Assembly: GCF_041296385.1 (NCBI RefSeq)
Contig: NC_091017.1
Span: forward strand, 45,889,714 to 45,953,713
Length of the DNA: 64,000 bases
Direction of reading: 5' to 3'
DNA from: Aphelocoma coerulescens
Lineage: Eukaryota; Chordata; Aves; Passeriformes; Corvidae
Of this stretch, positions 13,123 to 27,689 are shown piece by piece. The stretch's first letter is position 1; each line of letters opens with the position of its first letter. The position numbers and the translations under genes were made by a program. The notes beneath the pieces were generated by a model. That model saw only the letters and a list, made by a program, of their open reading frames with translations. It was not told where the DNA came from and did no database searches.

Positions 13123-14187
13123 TGTATTGGTTTGTCATGGCCTGGTTTTAGGTAGCAGGGGGGCCACAGGGGTGGCTTCTCTGAGAACCTCCTGGAAACT
13201 TCCACCATGTCCTGCAGAGCCAATCTCTGATGGCTCTGAAGATGGACATGCTGCTGGCCAAAACTGGGCCAATGAGAGAGGTTGGTAACGCCTTTGTGAT
13301 GACTTATTTAAGAAGAAAATAAAAACACAGTCACAAGATTTTGGATTCTAGTTAGAGGAGGAGGTGAGAAAATGTGAGGGAAACGACATGCCAACACCAA
13401 GGTCAGTGGAGAAGGAGGGGCAGGAGATGCTCCAGAGCCGAGGTTCCTCTGCAGGCCATGGTGAGGACCATGGTGAAGCAGGGTGTCCCCCTGCAGCCCC
13501 TGGGTCCACGGGGGATGCAGAGATCCACCCACAGCCCGTGGGGGAGGTGCCCGTGCCGGAGCGGGTGGATGCCTGGAGGAGGCTGTGATCCAGTGGGAGA
13601 CCCGGTGGAGAGAGAGGGCCCTGCTTCCAGGCGGGAGCAGCCTGTCCTTGGAGGACTGCACCCTATGGAAAAGGAGAGCCCCGGTGCAGCAGTTTTGGGA
13701 GGGCTGTATGCCCGTGGGAGGGGCTCACGCTGCAGCAGGGGCGGGGTGGCTGCTGCTCCTGAGAGCGGACCCACGCCGGGGAAGTTCATGGAGAACTGTC
13801 TCCCGTGGGAGGGACCCACAGCCTCACAGGGGAAGGACTCCTCTCCCAGAGCAGTGGAAGAGAATCTCGGTGATGGACTGACCAAATCCCCATGCCCTGT
13901 CTGCCTGCACTGTTGGTGGGAAGGAGGGAGGGGCTAGGGGAAAAGGTGTTTTAAGGGCTTACTTTACTTCTCATTATCCTCCTCTGATTCTGTTAGCAAT
14001 AAATTCACTTTGTAAGTTTTGAGTTAAGCCTGTTTTGCCCTTGAAGTTTCTCCCGGTCCTTATCTCAACTAATGAAGCCTTCATTAATTTTTTTTTCCCC
14101 CTCTCTCCTCTGCCCACCTGTGGCAGGGGAGGGTGAGCAAGCGGCTCTCGTGGGTGCCTGGTGTCGGGCCAGTGTCAAACCATGACA
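13123..14187 (+). mobile_element. Endogenous retrovirus LTR, avian ERV type (copy 1)
   Basis: The element starts TGTATTGGTTTG and ends CAAACCATGACA, a matching pair of imperfect inverted termini with TG and CA ends. Inside are a TATA-like TATTTAAG near 13305, a GC-rich region of degenerate minisatellite-like units, and an AATAAA at 13998-14003 followed by T-rich sequence. The organisation and wording match a roughly 1-kb LTR family that I recall as common in passerine genomes; the family name was not checked. No viral coding sequence adjoins it, so it reads as a solo LTR. It matches copy 2 at 22724-23833 through most of its length. Confidence 0.78.
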
Positions 14188-17100
14188 CCCATTAGGTCAC
14201 CAGTGGGTGATACCCCCTCTGATATTATTTGTCCGGGACAGTTATCCAGCTTCCATCCATGCTCTCTTGCAACATCTCCAGGACAGTGCTCAGCTCTCCC
14301 TAATATCTTTGCCTTATCTATTCTGTTATAAGAAATCCTTGATGGTACCATTCCTTTCCTCTGCCCATGTTCTGTAGCACCAACTTGATGATTATGTGGT
14401 AAGACATATATTTTTATACCAATTTAGCTAAAAACAGTGACTGTCTCGAGGAAGGCAGCCTGGCCTGGGAACCTTAGGAAGGTGCTAACTTTCTTCATTG
14501 CAGTATTTAGTTCAAATGAGGTCTGTCAAGTGGATCAGGATGCTTGCAAAGAGCAGAACAGAGCCAATAACAGAAAGTACTATTAAAGTGCTGTCAAATC
14601 TAAGGAAGCATTGATCTGGAACCTAACTTTACAAGGACTTCTAGCCTCAGCCTGGAACCAAAATCCAAGCCCTGGAAAGCCTTGAACTCTAGAAGTTCAC
14701 GTCTGGGTCCAATCAGACCACTTAAGCCCATTTCCATGCAGAAGCAAACTGAAAGGCATGTGTTGTGCTGGGGAGACAAACCACAGCTGTTTATTGTGCT
14801 CTCGTGCCCTTAACAATTGTTTTAATGGGCTGGAGCTCCTGGGAGGCCATTTGACTTCTGTTCCTGTCTATACTGTTCTCCTGTAGTGCTGACTGTGCAG
14901 AAGCCTGGAGCTGTCAATAATCTGCTTCCAGTGTTATTTCAAGAAAAGGAAAGTGAAGTGACATCTAATCTGCTGAGAGAGGATGGCAAGGGGGGGTATT
15001 TTTAAAATATAAAGCAACAAAAATCTGCATGGAATCCATATTAGAGACAATGCCTTCTATCTCTCTGGAAAGCACAGCTTAGTATGAAACATGGATTTCC
15101 TTTTTCTCTGTTGCAACAGCTATACATTAAAGACTTATACTTCCTTTGCCAAGACCGCATTGTCAGTAAGTGTTTTGAAGCTCTGCAATAATGATTATTG
15201 TGCAGTATTGCATTTTAATAATTCAAATAAACCATGGAACATTATGATCTCTACAGCTAAGTAAATACTTTGTTGCAGCTCCAGCCTTGGAAAGCATCCT
15301 CCATTTCAGTGGAATGGTCTCTTTGCAGAAAGGAGCATTTTGAAACCACTCTTTGCCTTCCCAATGAGCAGCTCTGGCTGCTGCTGGTCTCCTCTAGTCT
15401 GTGGAGAGGGGAGAATCTATGTATGTGAAAATCATCATCATGTGAGAACTTTAGTTTTCTTTTGCTGTCTGCTGTATGGGAACACCTGTTTAAGCAACAG
15501 GATCCATCCATACCTGTCAGGCATTTAGCACCTTTACTTTATTCTTCAATCACCAAAATAAAATTCGGAACTAGAACCTAGACAATGCCAACAAGAAGTA
15601 CCTGCCTGTTCAGGCAGGAGTGACACCACAGCATTTCATTTTTTAAATAACACTACAGGACCCAGGTTTAACATAGAGAGCGTGAACTGTAGAAGTTAGT
15701 GGGGTGAGGTATTAGCACTAACCATGAGTTTCCACAGTTCTTACATCCAAGGGTCAAACTGAGCAGGGAAGGAAAAGACCTTTCTTCCTCTTTGAGACAA
15801 AGCATAAATGGTGAGAGACACTTTGTAAAGGGCACTAGTGAACAATGAGTGGATCAGGAAGAGAAGAAAGACTCAAGGACAGTGGAGGTGAAGAAATGCT
15901 ACAATTTCACAAAAATAAGTAGAACCTTCCAGGAAAGAAAATAACTAAACAAAACTAAAAAAGAAAATAGAGGTCAGGACTGAAAAAAGAAGTGTGATTA
16001 CTCAAAGGAATTGGTTTCAGGGGGAGTGGAGTTAGAGAACGTACTGCTTAGGCCAGAAAGTACACTAGGGAAGGCTGTCAAACATGAATGTTAGCTATGT
16101 AAAAATATACTGTTGGTATTGTTCATCTGGACTAACATATGGCACACAAATTCCTGGATCTCCCAAGTCACTGTGAATTTGACAGACTACTTGAAAAGCA
16201 TGAGGATTTCATTTACTGTTCACCTTAAACACAACCCTTTGTGGCCACTGAGATTTAGATAGTAATAAAAGTGCAAACTCTTAAAAACTGAATGAAAAGG
16301 TTTTCTCTTGATAAGGATAGAAAGCTTTTTTTTTTTCAATTCTTACACAAATAAGACAACAGAGAGACTCATTTCTCTCTCTGTGCTCTTAAAAGTGTGT
16401 TGCATAATTATATGACTAAAATTTGATGAGGATGTCTGATTTATTTAGGGTGGAACAGTAAAGATAAAGGACATTTTCTAATCTGCTAAATCTTGTAGCC
16501 TAAGGATCTCTCCACTGTTCTGCATGTAGTTTTCTACAACCAACTCTCAAAAGATAAGGTTAGATTAGATGAAATATTATCAAAACCACAATTACTAATG
16601 TTTCACTAGATGTGAAATGTCTATTAAAGTGTAACAAAACTACACTGGCTAAAATAAATCAAAGATCAATAAGACTTTCAATCTATGTAGGTTTTTATTT
16701 ATAGCACAGAAGTGAAGAGGCTAATATTTCTCATTCAAATTTACATTAAAATGCTCTTTACTGTCTGCTAGGACTAGGAGAGCCCTGGGAGGTGCAGACT
16801 CAATTCCCCTGGCTTCAGGGAAGTCAAAATGGCCATGCTTTTGAGGAATGTGTTGCTATGACAAACAGCAGAGTCAAAAGTACTCTATGACAGGTAGAAA
16901 ATTTGCATTTCTGTTAGCGAGGCCTTTGTCAAATGAAATCCCTAAAGGCAGTGAAGAATGTGTGTGGAAGGAAATGCAATGTATTAATTTACCATCCCCC
17001 CATGCAAAAAAAAAAAAAATAATAAACTCCCCCACACACTGGATAGTTCAATGAAACATAAGATAAAAGGTAGGAGGAAAGGATTTACATTCCTGGTGGT

Positions 17101-20100
17101 CATACAATAAAGGGATTGTAATTTATGCATGCTTTTTCCGCCAGATAGCCCAGAAAAGAAATGCTGTTGGATAGCTTGGTTGAGCCACTTTTGTCTTCTG
17201 AAAAATCTGGCCTACATACTCAAATACTTGGAAAAATTAGCCAATTTTTTGCCTTTTTTATATTTTATCAAAATAGGGATACACTTTAAAGGATAGCACT
17301 TAATCTTTTTGGCTGATGTCTTTTAGAAATGAATGAAAATATTATTGATTTTAATAAGATTCTTAGTGTTTTATGCTCTGTGAACTCTGGTTTTCATGGA
17401 TGAAATTCTTACTAGAAATTAACAAATCATCGATGGAATTACAGCTAAAACAAAATACTATTTAATGTGAATAAAAATGTCATAAATTGGTTCTAAGTTT
17501 AATTTGGCCAGCCTTTAAAACACATCAATACTATCACAACTAACCCTCATCATTTTAGGATGTCTATATCATCCTGCATTAGTTCTTCATTTATATCCAG
17601 ATATTTATCATCAAAAGTCACTTTATCTTGGGAACGATGGAATTAAATTCATGGATTTGTCATGAGGAATGCCCAAAGAAAAACAATATTTTATTAGTTG
17701 ATATTGTTTTTCACAGATAAGTTTGAGCATTTCAGGATAATATTTGCATTGTATAAACTCTAAAAGCATATAGAATGCATGTTTTCAAATCCTACTAGTT
17801 TATCAGTGTGTTCTTGCCTGCCACAGCTCATCCCACCAAGAACTGGCCCCTTCCTCAGCATTACTTTCCCTTCTGACACCCCTTCCTTTATTCTGGTGCA
17901 CATGGCTGTACAGCATGTTAGCCCAGCTTGTTGCAGTCCTTGCCAAAATTTGCTTCAGCTTATCTACATTATTGTAATCATGCCATGCCAGCAGTTTGCC
18001 TGGACTTCTGCATTCAGATGTGGAAACAGGATCCCAGCTCTGAGTCATTCAGGGAGAATTCTTTTGCATCTGTGTGCACTGTCACTAGCTTTAGGAGAAC
18101 CTGCAAGCTCTTTACCATTTCAGCTAAGGAAAGTACATTTCTTTCACCAAGAAGTCTTTTCAGAAGCAGTTCAGATATTTACATGCTCCTTTTCATGCAA
18201 AACTCCCATAGGTTGACTCTATTGATCAGAGCTCAGAGAAAACAACTGCCAAGTAAAATTACAGTAATTCTTGATCAGGTATACTTCTAGTTTATTCCTC
18301 CTCCTGTATACCATTGTATTGTGCTGGCACATGTCCCTGTGTGGTGCTTGTAAACTATTCCTTCAAAAGAAAATCCCCAAACTTTATCCCAGCCAATATA
18401 GTCATACTGGACACAAAGATTATGAGTTAATGGGCTTCAGAAGCATAAGTCTTAATAATATCTTCTCCTGCAATTGGATTTCTGCTCTGAAGTCATCTAT
18501 GAGCTTCCAAAAAGTTTTTCCAGGAATAAATGAATATGTTATGTGACCATCACATGCCCCTAAAAAATCCTACCCTACCAAAGTGACAGTGCATGCTATG
18601 AGCTGTGATCAGCATGTCTGTGATGAAGCTGCACTTTCTTCATGCTGCCTCTGCTTAGATGAATTAAAGAACTGAGAGACCATGCACACTGGGTAGGTTA
18701 GCCTCCTATTGTCTGCTTATTCAGAAACAGGTGCAAGTTGCTTTCATTATGCTTTTGTAAAACACTAAGGTTTCTACAGGTTCTACAAGTATTACTTTCT
18801 GGTTTGGGTCCTTTTTGCCTCTGTACGTATTTATTCCTCACTAACTTTATTGATAGCAAAGTTTTTCAGCATTTCTTTCTTTTTCACTCCCTTTTTCATA
18901 CAGCAATAAATATTATTCAATTCAACAAATGCATACAAATGGTTTCCATTAGAATTTTAATCTACTCTGAAAATGAAAGAAAAGCTTTGTATAAATCTTT
19001 TTAAATTACCAGAACATAAATTCAGACAGGGACATCTCCACCTAGGCTGAGTTGGGGAGTTCACAGCCTGCTGTCCTTGTTCATAAATTAATTGAGGTCT
19101 CTAGCTGCTGTAAATGAACAGTGCATCCTGCAAAAGATCATATCTGTCAAGATTGCAGATTGGTTTCTATCAGAGTTTGCAAAAGTCAGAGCTCACAATG
19201 CTTTCATTATGTCTATGAGTATGGCTTCCCAACTGGAAAGAAATGTGTTTTGTTCTGTTGGGCCAAGATTTACAGAAAGCAATTTTCCTCCATGCTCCAC
19301 TTATGACAAACCTACTGAAAAATGTCATTTCATGATTTCTTTCATTCAGTCAACTTTTTACTGACAAATATGTATTCTTTCTGCTCCATGTGTATGCACC
19401 AACTGTGACATTTAATGGCCAAGGAAGGTTAATCACAGGTGAGTACATATCCCCCTTGGATATTGCAAGCTATCCTGCATTCACTGCCACTTATCCATTA
19501 TAAAATAAGCATGGCTTTAGCTGACTCACACAACTACCTGTTTTATATTACAGATTCATACATTTTTTAAAAGGCTCCCTAAGATTCAGAGCACCAGACA
19601 GCACATCCATGAATACCTCTTAGGTATCTTAAATTGCATTAAGGTTGTGACAGAGTGTGAAGAGAGTCAAAGACAAGGTGGATAATATTGAGTCCTTGGT
19701 TTCTTTCCCTTTGACTTTGCATGGTTAATCTGCAAGCACGTGGGAGGTGGAGTAAAGAAAAGAGAACATCAGTTCCCAGAGTTTGGGAAGCAGAGGTGGT
19801 TTTGCTTTTGGGTCTTTTTTAATCAGTGCCATATTTGAGAATGATGGCAGGGACCCTTTACACATAAATACCAGTTTGTAAAAGATTGAAAATTAAAAGG
19901 AGTGTAAGACTGACCAAAACAGCCCTTAACACAAGTGAGTAGAATTGGTCTATTTCAATTTACAGGTAAGGGACTAAACCCCAAGCACAGCACATGCACA
20001 TATGTTCTTCCTTGCTTATTTTGGCTGTGCTGGACCTTCTCTCTTCACAGCTGAAGCTGTCGAGGAACCCCCAAGTCACCTTAACATCAACCTTTCACTT

Positions 20101-22723
20101 CTACCTCTCTAAGAGAAGAAAAATTTCCTTGTTGGGGCATGCTGAATATTGCCCAACAACTGAGCAGGCCTATTCTCTGGAAGCAATAGAAAGCCATCAT
20201 ACCAACTCTTAAAAACTATGGGGAGATTTGCTACAACTACACTGCTCACAGAGAGGTCCTGGTGATCTTGGTACACAAAAGAGTACTGGGGAAGGCCTAG
20301 AAGGGCATGCTATGGTATTTTGTTCTTTAAATACACACACAACATTTTAAAGAATGCAGATTATTTATGTGCTAAAAGTTAACCTGCTTGTTAATCTCTG
20401 TTTAAAGGCTTCTGCTGTAGCTTTATAGTGCCAACCAGTTACAAAGGTGGCTGCCAGCCGCAAGAGCTAAATACATACTCGAAATTATTAATTTACTTGG
20501 CAGGCTCAGCAATCACTATATTATCAAAGCAATTGGGGCAATTTAGCTGTTTTATTAAATACTCAGTATTTCTGACCTGTATCACACAAGTGACATTTGG
20601 CATCCTAATGTCATGATGTTGTCCCTTCCTACCATGAGACCACCATGCTGTCAAACTCTTCTCCAGGAAAAATACTTGCAGGTGGAAACATCAGCAGTTA
20701 TCCTGGTAGTCTAGTTTAGAAAGCATTTTAAATAAGTGTTTTAAATGTACAAGTGCTGTGCACTGGGACCAAACAGCAGGAGGGAAATTTCAGGCTGGAA
20801 GTTTTATTGCCACAAATTGCAGATGCTTGAAGATGTGGATTGTGGTGGAAACCATGGTAGCATGTTCACCATAGCAGGGACAAGTCAATATGGTGTGAAA
20901 ATAAATCTCTCCTAAGCAAACACTCATGCCAACATCTTCTGTTGTATCAGACCATGTCTGATATATAGCAGTATATAGGTATGTACAACACTCCACTGAA
21001 CAGCAGTAGGAAAAGGAATAAAGAAAGAAAAAAACCCAAACTTTCAAGTATCTGTTGGTTTGGAATACAAATCAAGCTAGAGATTTTTGTGCAACAGTGG
21101 TTTGGTCCCCAAAGCTGCATTTCTGTTACAGGTTTGCAGTGACGCTCTCAGAATAAAATTCCTCCAAATATTTAGTTTTTCTCCTTTTTTTATTTTACCA
21201 TACTTAGTCCCTTAGTCCCATAACAGTTCCTTGTTACAGGCTTCTGAGCCAAGTAGTCCCTCCCTATAACTTCAAATATTTGGAAACACCTCAGTGCTAT
21301 TTAGGCATCATTTAAAGGGGTTACCCATCTTGAGTTCTCCCCTCATCTGTGGGTTCCTAATCATCTTTACACCCTCTGTGTATTACCTAAAGCAGAAACT
21401 GCCCTAGACAGGACCTTAGCACCTACCAGTGTGCAGGACACCTTGCAGAACAGTCCTGTGAGGAAGGATAACTTCTTTCTTCTCCATGACACAGTCCAAA
21501 ATTCACACTTGTTTTTTGATCTACTGAATCACATTGCAAACTCATCCATTGTGTTCTATTGGCTAACTCTTACACTACTTAATAACCTTTTCCTGTATTT
21601 CTCCCTCACAAAGACTTTTGGTGTTTTAGATGCTTTTTTTCCCAGATGCAGAAATTTTCTTTTCTCCCTTATCAGGGTGGAGCGTGGCAGAAGAGTGGTT
21701 ATGGAGACTTGCAGTGAGCACACACTTGAGGGCAATTACCTGTGTAACTACCTGGAGCAAGACCCAATCAGCCTGACTAACTCCTCATTCGTGCTGGAAG
21801 TCTAACACAGTTGAATGTGATACTTTCCTCAGATGAAACTGATGAAACTGATGAAAGAAACTATCACACTTTGAACACATTAGTCTCATGTACTGGTTTT
21901 GTTAGAAGTGTTTGACCTTTATTTATCCACATCTTAAGAAAAAAGGGGGAAAAGTCAGTGAGAATTAATGACCCTCTTTCCCTCCCTGTCCCCTTTTCCT
22001 ATAAGGATTGGCTGTGAATATCTTTACACTGGTATTTACCTTCAGATGACTAAATTACATCTTAAATAGACCACAACAAACCAAAATCTTGAGACAATCA
22101 ATGGTGATGCAGGATAGAAACCAAACAGTAACTGCCTGAGTTTACAGGAACATAATCCCAGTAATTACCTGTTATATGTTTGTTCACCAAACCGGGGCAG
22201 GGTATTAACTGATACAATGCTTATCCCCATTAAAGTGTCCACCTAAATGTACCATAAATTTGTTTGATTAGATTGCTGACAGTTTTGATGGTCCAGACAA
22301 CTCCCCTAATGAAGGCTATGCCTACCAAATGGATCAAGACCCCATCAGCTCTAGTCCCTGGCACCAATTCCTTCCTACCTTTGTTTTCAGCAACAGTCTC
22401 ATGATGATTCCCATCTTAGTAACACAGAAGTTCTAATGACAACAATACAGAGGTAAGTACGGAGATATGTATAAGGCAAGAAATTAGCTCTATATTTTTT
22501 TTTAATTCTGAGGTGGTTGATGTATGTGACTACCACAACATTTTTATTAAGTTCTTGCTTAAAAGGCCTTAGAGGAGAGCTGTAAGAGGAGAACTACCTC
22601 ACACAAGTGGTGCACATGTTTTTGTGCTGTAAGCATTCTTTGAAAGGGGTGGCGAAAGGAATTTGAGGAGCTTGATTACTTAAACAAACAAAAATATTAA
22701 GGAAGGGTGCTTTATGCATGTTC
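14188..22723. other. Intergenic between the two related LTRs, no viral or host gene seen
   Basis: The 8.5 kb between the two same-strand LTR copies shows no primer-binding site after the first, no polypurine tract before the second, and no gag, pol or env-like peptide in any frame. A GATGAAACT triplet of 9-bp repeats lies at about 21833-21858. Otherwise it is AT-rich unique sequence. Confidence 0.75.
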
Positions 22724-23833
22724 CATACTGGGTTTGTCTGGCAAGGTTTTGGTAGTGGGAGGGGGGCTACAGAGATGGCTTCTGTGAGAAACTGCCAGAA
22801 GCTTCCCCTGTGTCCAGTGGAACCAGTGCCAAGTGACTCCAAGATGCATCTACCACTGACCAAGGCTGAGCCCATCAACAGCAGTAGTAGTGCCTCTGGG
22901 ATAACAGAACAAACAAGGGCAGGAAATAAAACCTAAATGGTAAATTGCAGCCAGAGATAGGAGGGAGATACGAGCAAGCAACAGCTCTGCAGACAGCAAG
23001 GTCAGTGCAGAAGGAGGGGGAGGAGGTGGTGCAGGTGCCAGAGCTGAGATTCCTCTGTAATCCATGGTAAAGACCACAGTGAGGCAACTGTGCCCCTGCA
23101 GCCAGTGGATATCCATGGTGTAGCAGGTATCCACCTGCGGCCTGTAGACTACTCCATGCTGGAGCAGGGGAATAGCCAAAGGAAGCTGTAACCCTATGGG
23201 AAGGCCACTCTGGAGCAGGCTCCTGGCAGGACCAGAGCACACTCATGGAGAGAGGAGCCTATGCTGGAGGAGGTTTGCTGCCAGGACTCGTGGCCCCACA
23301 GGGGATTCACACTGGAGCCATCTGTTCCTGAAATACTGCACTCCACAGAGCAGACCCACACTGGAGCAGTTGTGAAGAACTGCAGCCCACGGGAAGGACT
23401 CATGTTGGAGAAGTTCATGGAGACAGACTGTGTTCTGTGGGGAGGGAGCCCATGCTGGAGCAGGGAAAAGTGTGAGGAGTCCTTCCCCTGAGGAGGAAGG
23501 AGCGGCAGAGGCAGCGTGTGATGAACTGACCACAGCCCCCACTCCCTGTGCCCCTGCACCACTGGCAGGAAGAAGATGAAGACTTGACAATAAAAAAGCC
23601 TGGAAAGAAGGGGGGGGGAAGTTAGTTTTAAGGTTTGGTTTTCTTTCTCTTTATCCTGATTTCCCCAAGTCGAGTCTGTTTTGCCCATGATGGTGATTGT
23701 TCTGGGTAACTGATCTCTTTCCTTATCTCACCCACAAGCCTTTCATTCTGTTTTCTCTTCCCTGTCCAGCTGGGAAGGGGAGCAACAGTGGCTTTGGTGG
23801 GCACCTAGTGTCCAGCCAGGTCAACCCACCATG
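22724..23833 (+). mobile_element. Endogenous retrovirus LTR, same family as 13123-14187 (copy 2)
   Basis: This is a diverged copy of the same LTR in the same orientation. It opens with TACTGGGTTTGTCTGGCAAG and closes with GGTCAACCCACCATG, again giving inverted termini (TGGGTT and AACCCA). The middle holds repeated GGAGCAG and TGGAGCAG motifs separated by about 30-40 bp. An AATAAA lies near 23588, and the family's closing section (GTCGAGTCTGTTTTGCCC, then the CCTTATCTC block) is intact. Edges are accurate to a few bases. No retroviral genes are attached. Confidence 0.8.
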
Positions 23834-26800
23834 GTACCCAAGGAGTATTAGAGAGATTCTTTGTCAGGAAGTTGTATTTCTTTATGGGATGTTTCCTGCT
23901 ATTGCTATGTCTCTAAGGTGTTATAATAACCTCTACTTCACTGAAGCTCCCATCCATAGTTTTCAACATAAATAGGATTCAGGAAGCCAAATTTAAGAAA
24001 TTAATCTACACCCTTGTCTGTGCGCATACACAGACTGGAACACCATCCCACTTCAGGAGCCTGCATTAAAATGTGCTGGCAGTAGGACAGAAAGCAAATG
24101 TTAGCATTCGTGCAGGTAAATTCTACAATTTGGAATGAAATTACAACAGAAAGAGCAGTCTTTTGAATACTATACTGCTCTCATTTAAAAGCAGAGAGAA
24201 AGGTCGGATTTTAGTGCATTATTGAGGGAGCATGTAGACCCAGCTTTCCTGTGGCACAGACTACACTAATCACCAACAGTCAGCTCCTGGCAAGCAATTC
24301 ATCTCTCTCACAGTCTAGCTTTTAAATGGAAGGTGCCTGCTCCTTCTAAAGTTATTGGATTGTATTCTGACAATAAAGTTAAATTACATAAGGAGTATCT
24401 AGAATACTTCAACACAAAATCAATGTGCATTATTTCATATTTTGCTTTCTCCTTCATAACTTGCATAGTCACACACTGGTCTATGAAAGTTTGTGTTCAG
24501 TAAGAACACAATTTCAAAAATCTACTGCTCCCTCAAGGAAAATACTGAAATATATTCTAAGACAGAAATAATTCTGTTTATCAATCATTTTTCTTCCTCA
24601 CCTCTTTGCTATTTAGAATATTTGCATGAAAATGGGATCTTTATTTCCCAAGAGTTCATCAGCTGCTCCTGATATGATATAATTTCCATGGATACCAATT
24701 GTATGTGATGTTGCAAGCATACGACAAAAGGATAAGGACTAAGGAAGAGAAAAAAATCAACTGCTTTTTTCTTTGACTATGCTTTTGAGTAACTCCATAA
24801 GCAAAACCTAAAGCTTTATCTAATCAATTCATCACCCACACAAATAACCCACTCAGTCCCTCTTCCTTCCAAGCCCTCTTGGTAAAAATATCCCCACATA
24901 TTTAAATGTGTTCAGTCTTTCAAATATTATCTGCTACTCAATGAGAACAAAACTTAGGAATTTAGAAGATGGCAGAGGGAAAAAAGTTTTTAATTTGCAT
25001 TTTTTAACCTAAATTTTAAAACTTGCTAATTCAGAAATTTAAATGTTAGATTTCTCCATTAAAAAGTCTTGGTAAGGTATTACTTTCAGTAAAATGACCA
25101 GTAACAAATAATTATTGTTACAATAAAAATCTATCATAAATAACAAAAGCAAACAGCAAGTTTCAAAATGTATTTGTTTCATCAGTAGGTACAGCTATTT
25201 AATGCAACGTGCCCAAACAACTACAGAAGACTGAGTTTCTTCACTGTCTGATGTGGATTTTGATACCTGGGTCTTTTAAAAAATCACTTGAAGACTATGT
25301 TATCTTTAAAGTGTTCTCTTATAACAGGTTTTGGATGAACAAGTTTTCTCATTTTGTAACTATACAAAAAATATTTTTCAGTTAAGCTTGATCAGACTAC
25401 GACCCTGGGATTTCAATTTAGCTCAGAAGAGAAATGTCCAGAAGCAAATGGCAGAGTAGGCAGAGAGAACTGTAGTCTCCATTTATCCAAGGAACCCTGA
25501 TGTTACTCACAGGCAAGACCTTGCAATATTTTGATGTAGCAGTATTGTGCGTGACCCATACAGATGCAGGAGGAGAGTCACAACGAGAAAGGCTTCACCA
25601 TTTTCTATGATCCCTCTTTCCAGTAACTCAAAGGAAAGGAGACATTTCACAGGGAAGGAAACACACGCAGTGAGATCAAGAAACTTGGCCAGAGTGAAAG
25701 GCAGGGTTGGGAGCAGAGAGGGGTCTCACCAGAGAACACTAACCACAGAGGCACAGTTGTGGTCCACGAGTGGTCAGAGCAAGGAAGCCAGGAGCACCAG
25801 AAATGTCTCAATGTGTTTTTCCAAGCCCTAAAAATCTCACCCAGCATCTCTCAAGTCACTCCTTAGTTACACTTTGCAAACAGAATCAAACTTCTCTGTC
25901 AGCAGCTAAAAGTCACTGACCCCTCAGAGTCCCCACTAATTTGGGTTTTGTTTATCCCAGGCTCAGGCAGCATGCTGAGCACACCCCAGCAATCCTTCTT
26001 GTAGCTTGTAGGCTCCTGCCCAGCCAACGCTTGCACTAGCTGAGAAGACATGGGTGTTAACCCTCAGCACTAGCAGGGGGAGAGCTCTCTCCCTTCTGCC
26101 ACAGAAAGTTCACTGCAAATACCAGGCTGGGGCAATTCGGGTTGGCTGCTGCTCAGCCCGTGGGGCAGGCGTTCCTGCCATTTGTAGTCTCCTCCCAGAA
26201 ACTGAAATTCAAGGTAAGCATGCCCTGCAACACATAGGGGCAAGGCTCCAAGTATGCAATTTCTGTTCATTCTCTACTTCTCAGTGGTCTTAACATTATC
26301 TCTGGGTTAGAGATAAACTTTTTTTTTTTAAACTTTGCTCATCTGTCAAGTCTCATTGCCTGACATCAAGGAGATCAATCTGCCTTCCTTAAACGCAACT
26401 CCTGGCTCTTTTCAGAGGCTTCTCTTTTTAGATGTTGGCCTCCTAAGTTCCTCTCCACAGCCTGTCTCCCCTGCTGCATCCTTCAACAGATTTTTTCAAA
26501 TCAGAACAGACAACCCACGTAGGCTGACATGCTTTTTGCAGTGCTCGCTGCTCACATCTGAATGTTACTACCCAATCTGCAGGCATTCCTGGGCAGCACA
26601 GCAGAGGAGAGCAGGGACCAGAGGTGTCTGCTACACATGTATAGGCATGCACCCTGGAAAGGACTCTTTTTCTGTACTCAGTAAAAATGACAAAATTCCT
26701 AAGTATTACTGCCAGAGAGTTTTAAGCACCAGGACCAGAAGCTGTCTGTGGGATTAAAAAAAAATAAAATGAAACCAAGAAGAGACAGAAAAAAACCCCG

Positions 26801-27689
26801 CAGATGTTATCAGAATCTGCCCTCTCTCTCTTTTGGAGATTTTTCTTTAGAAAGAAAACACATTTGGGTGTGTGAACGCATGACCTGCTCTCCCTTGAAT
26901 GCCAAATTCTCAGAAACATCATTCATCTTACTCGATATTCCTCCTCTGCCTGAGGTGAAGTCAGCCAGCTCTGCATGCCTGATAATGGTAGTTCTGCCTT
27001 AACCTTAAAAAGCAGTTGAAATAAAACAAAAGTGAAGCTGCAATTCCACACAGTTATTTCGACTTTTATAGGGAGTTACCCATTAGAGAAAGCTGTGACC
27101 TGAAACAGCTCTCCTTTGCTCTTCTCCAGTCCATTCCCAACCCCACTGGGGGTATGGGAAAGAATACCTTAGTTACTTCAGTCTAAGCTAAAAGTGCATT
27201 TAAAATCAATCCAGGTAATGTGTAGCCCCACTTGAGGGCAGAATCTCAAATCAGAATATTTATTACTGAACTGTACAGCTCTGTTTTCTCAGACTTTGTC
27301 AGAAAGGAGATATTTGAACGCCAATAGGGACATCAAGCTCCATCTCATTATAGACCTTGGTTCAGGAGGGGATGTAAGTACATCATCAGCTTTAGCCCCG
27401 CTGACTTAAAGGATAGTTAAGCACATATTTTTTCTGTCATGAACAGGGAATATGCAGTACTATATTCATCTTAGCTGTAAGGGGAATATGCACACTCACT
27501 TATACAAGCTACCTAGCTCACAGCAAAGGATAGGTGCAGCTTTTCTTGCACTCTAAGATATGATCAACAGAAAAGAAACTGGCCAGAAGTGAACAGTGGG
27601 ATCAGCCTACTAAGATTTTTGTTCAACCCAAATGTATGAAAGTACTGTTTTATTATGCCACACAGCAAGAACCATCCCAGATATTTTTC
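23834..27689. other. Intergenic, no gene seen
   Basis: AT-rich, except for a more GC-balanced stretch at about 25940-26260 that ends in a good plus-strand donor (TTCAAG|GTAAGC at 26214/26215). No protein family was recognised. Confidence 0.7.

Noticed and set aside
13308..13937. Overlapping frames of up to 187 codons within LTR copy 1
   Set aside because: They fall inside the GC-rich minisatellite-like part of an LTR on both strands. LTRs of this type do not encode proteins here.
22850..23688. Frames of up to 164 codons within LTR copy 2
   Set aside because: Same explanation as LTR copy 1: non-coding LTR sequence with few stops.
13123..23833. Complete provirus bounded by the two related LTRs
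   Set aside because: The LTRs are substantially diverged, there is no primer-binding site or polypurine tract next to them, and no viral peptides lie between them.
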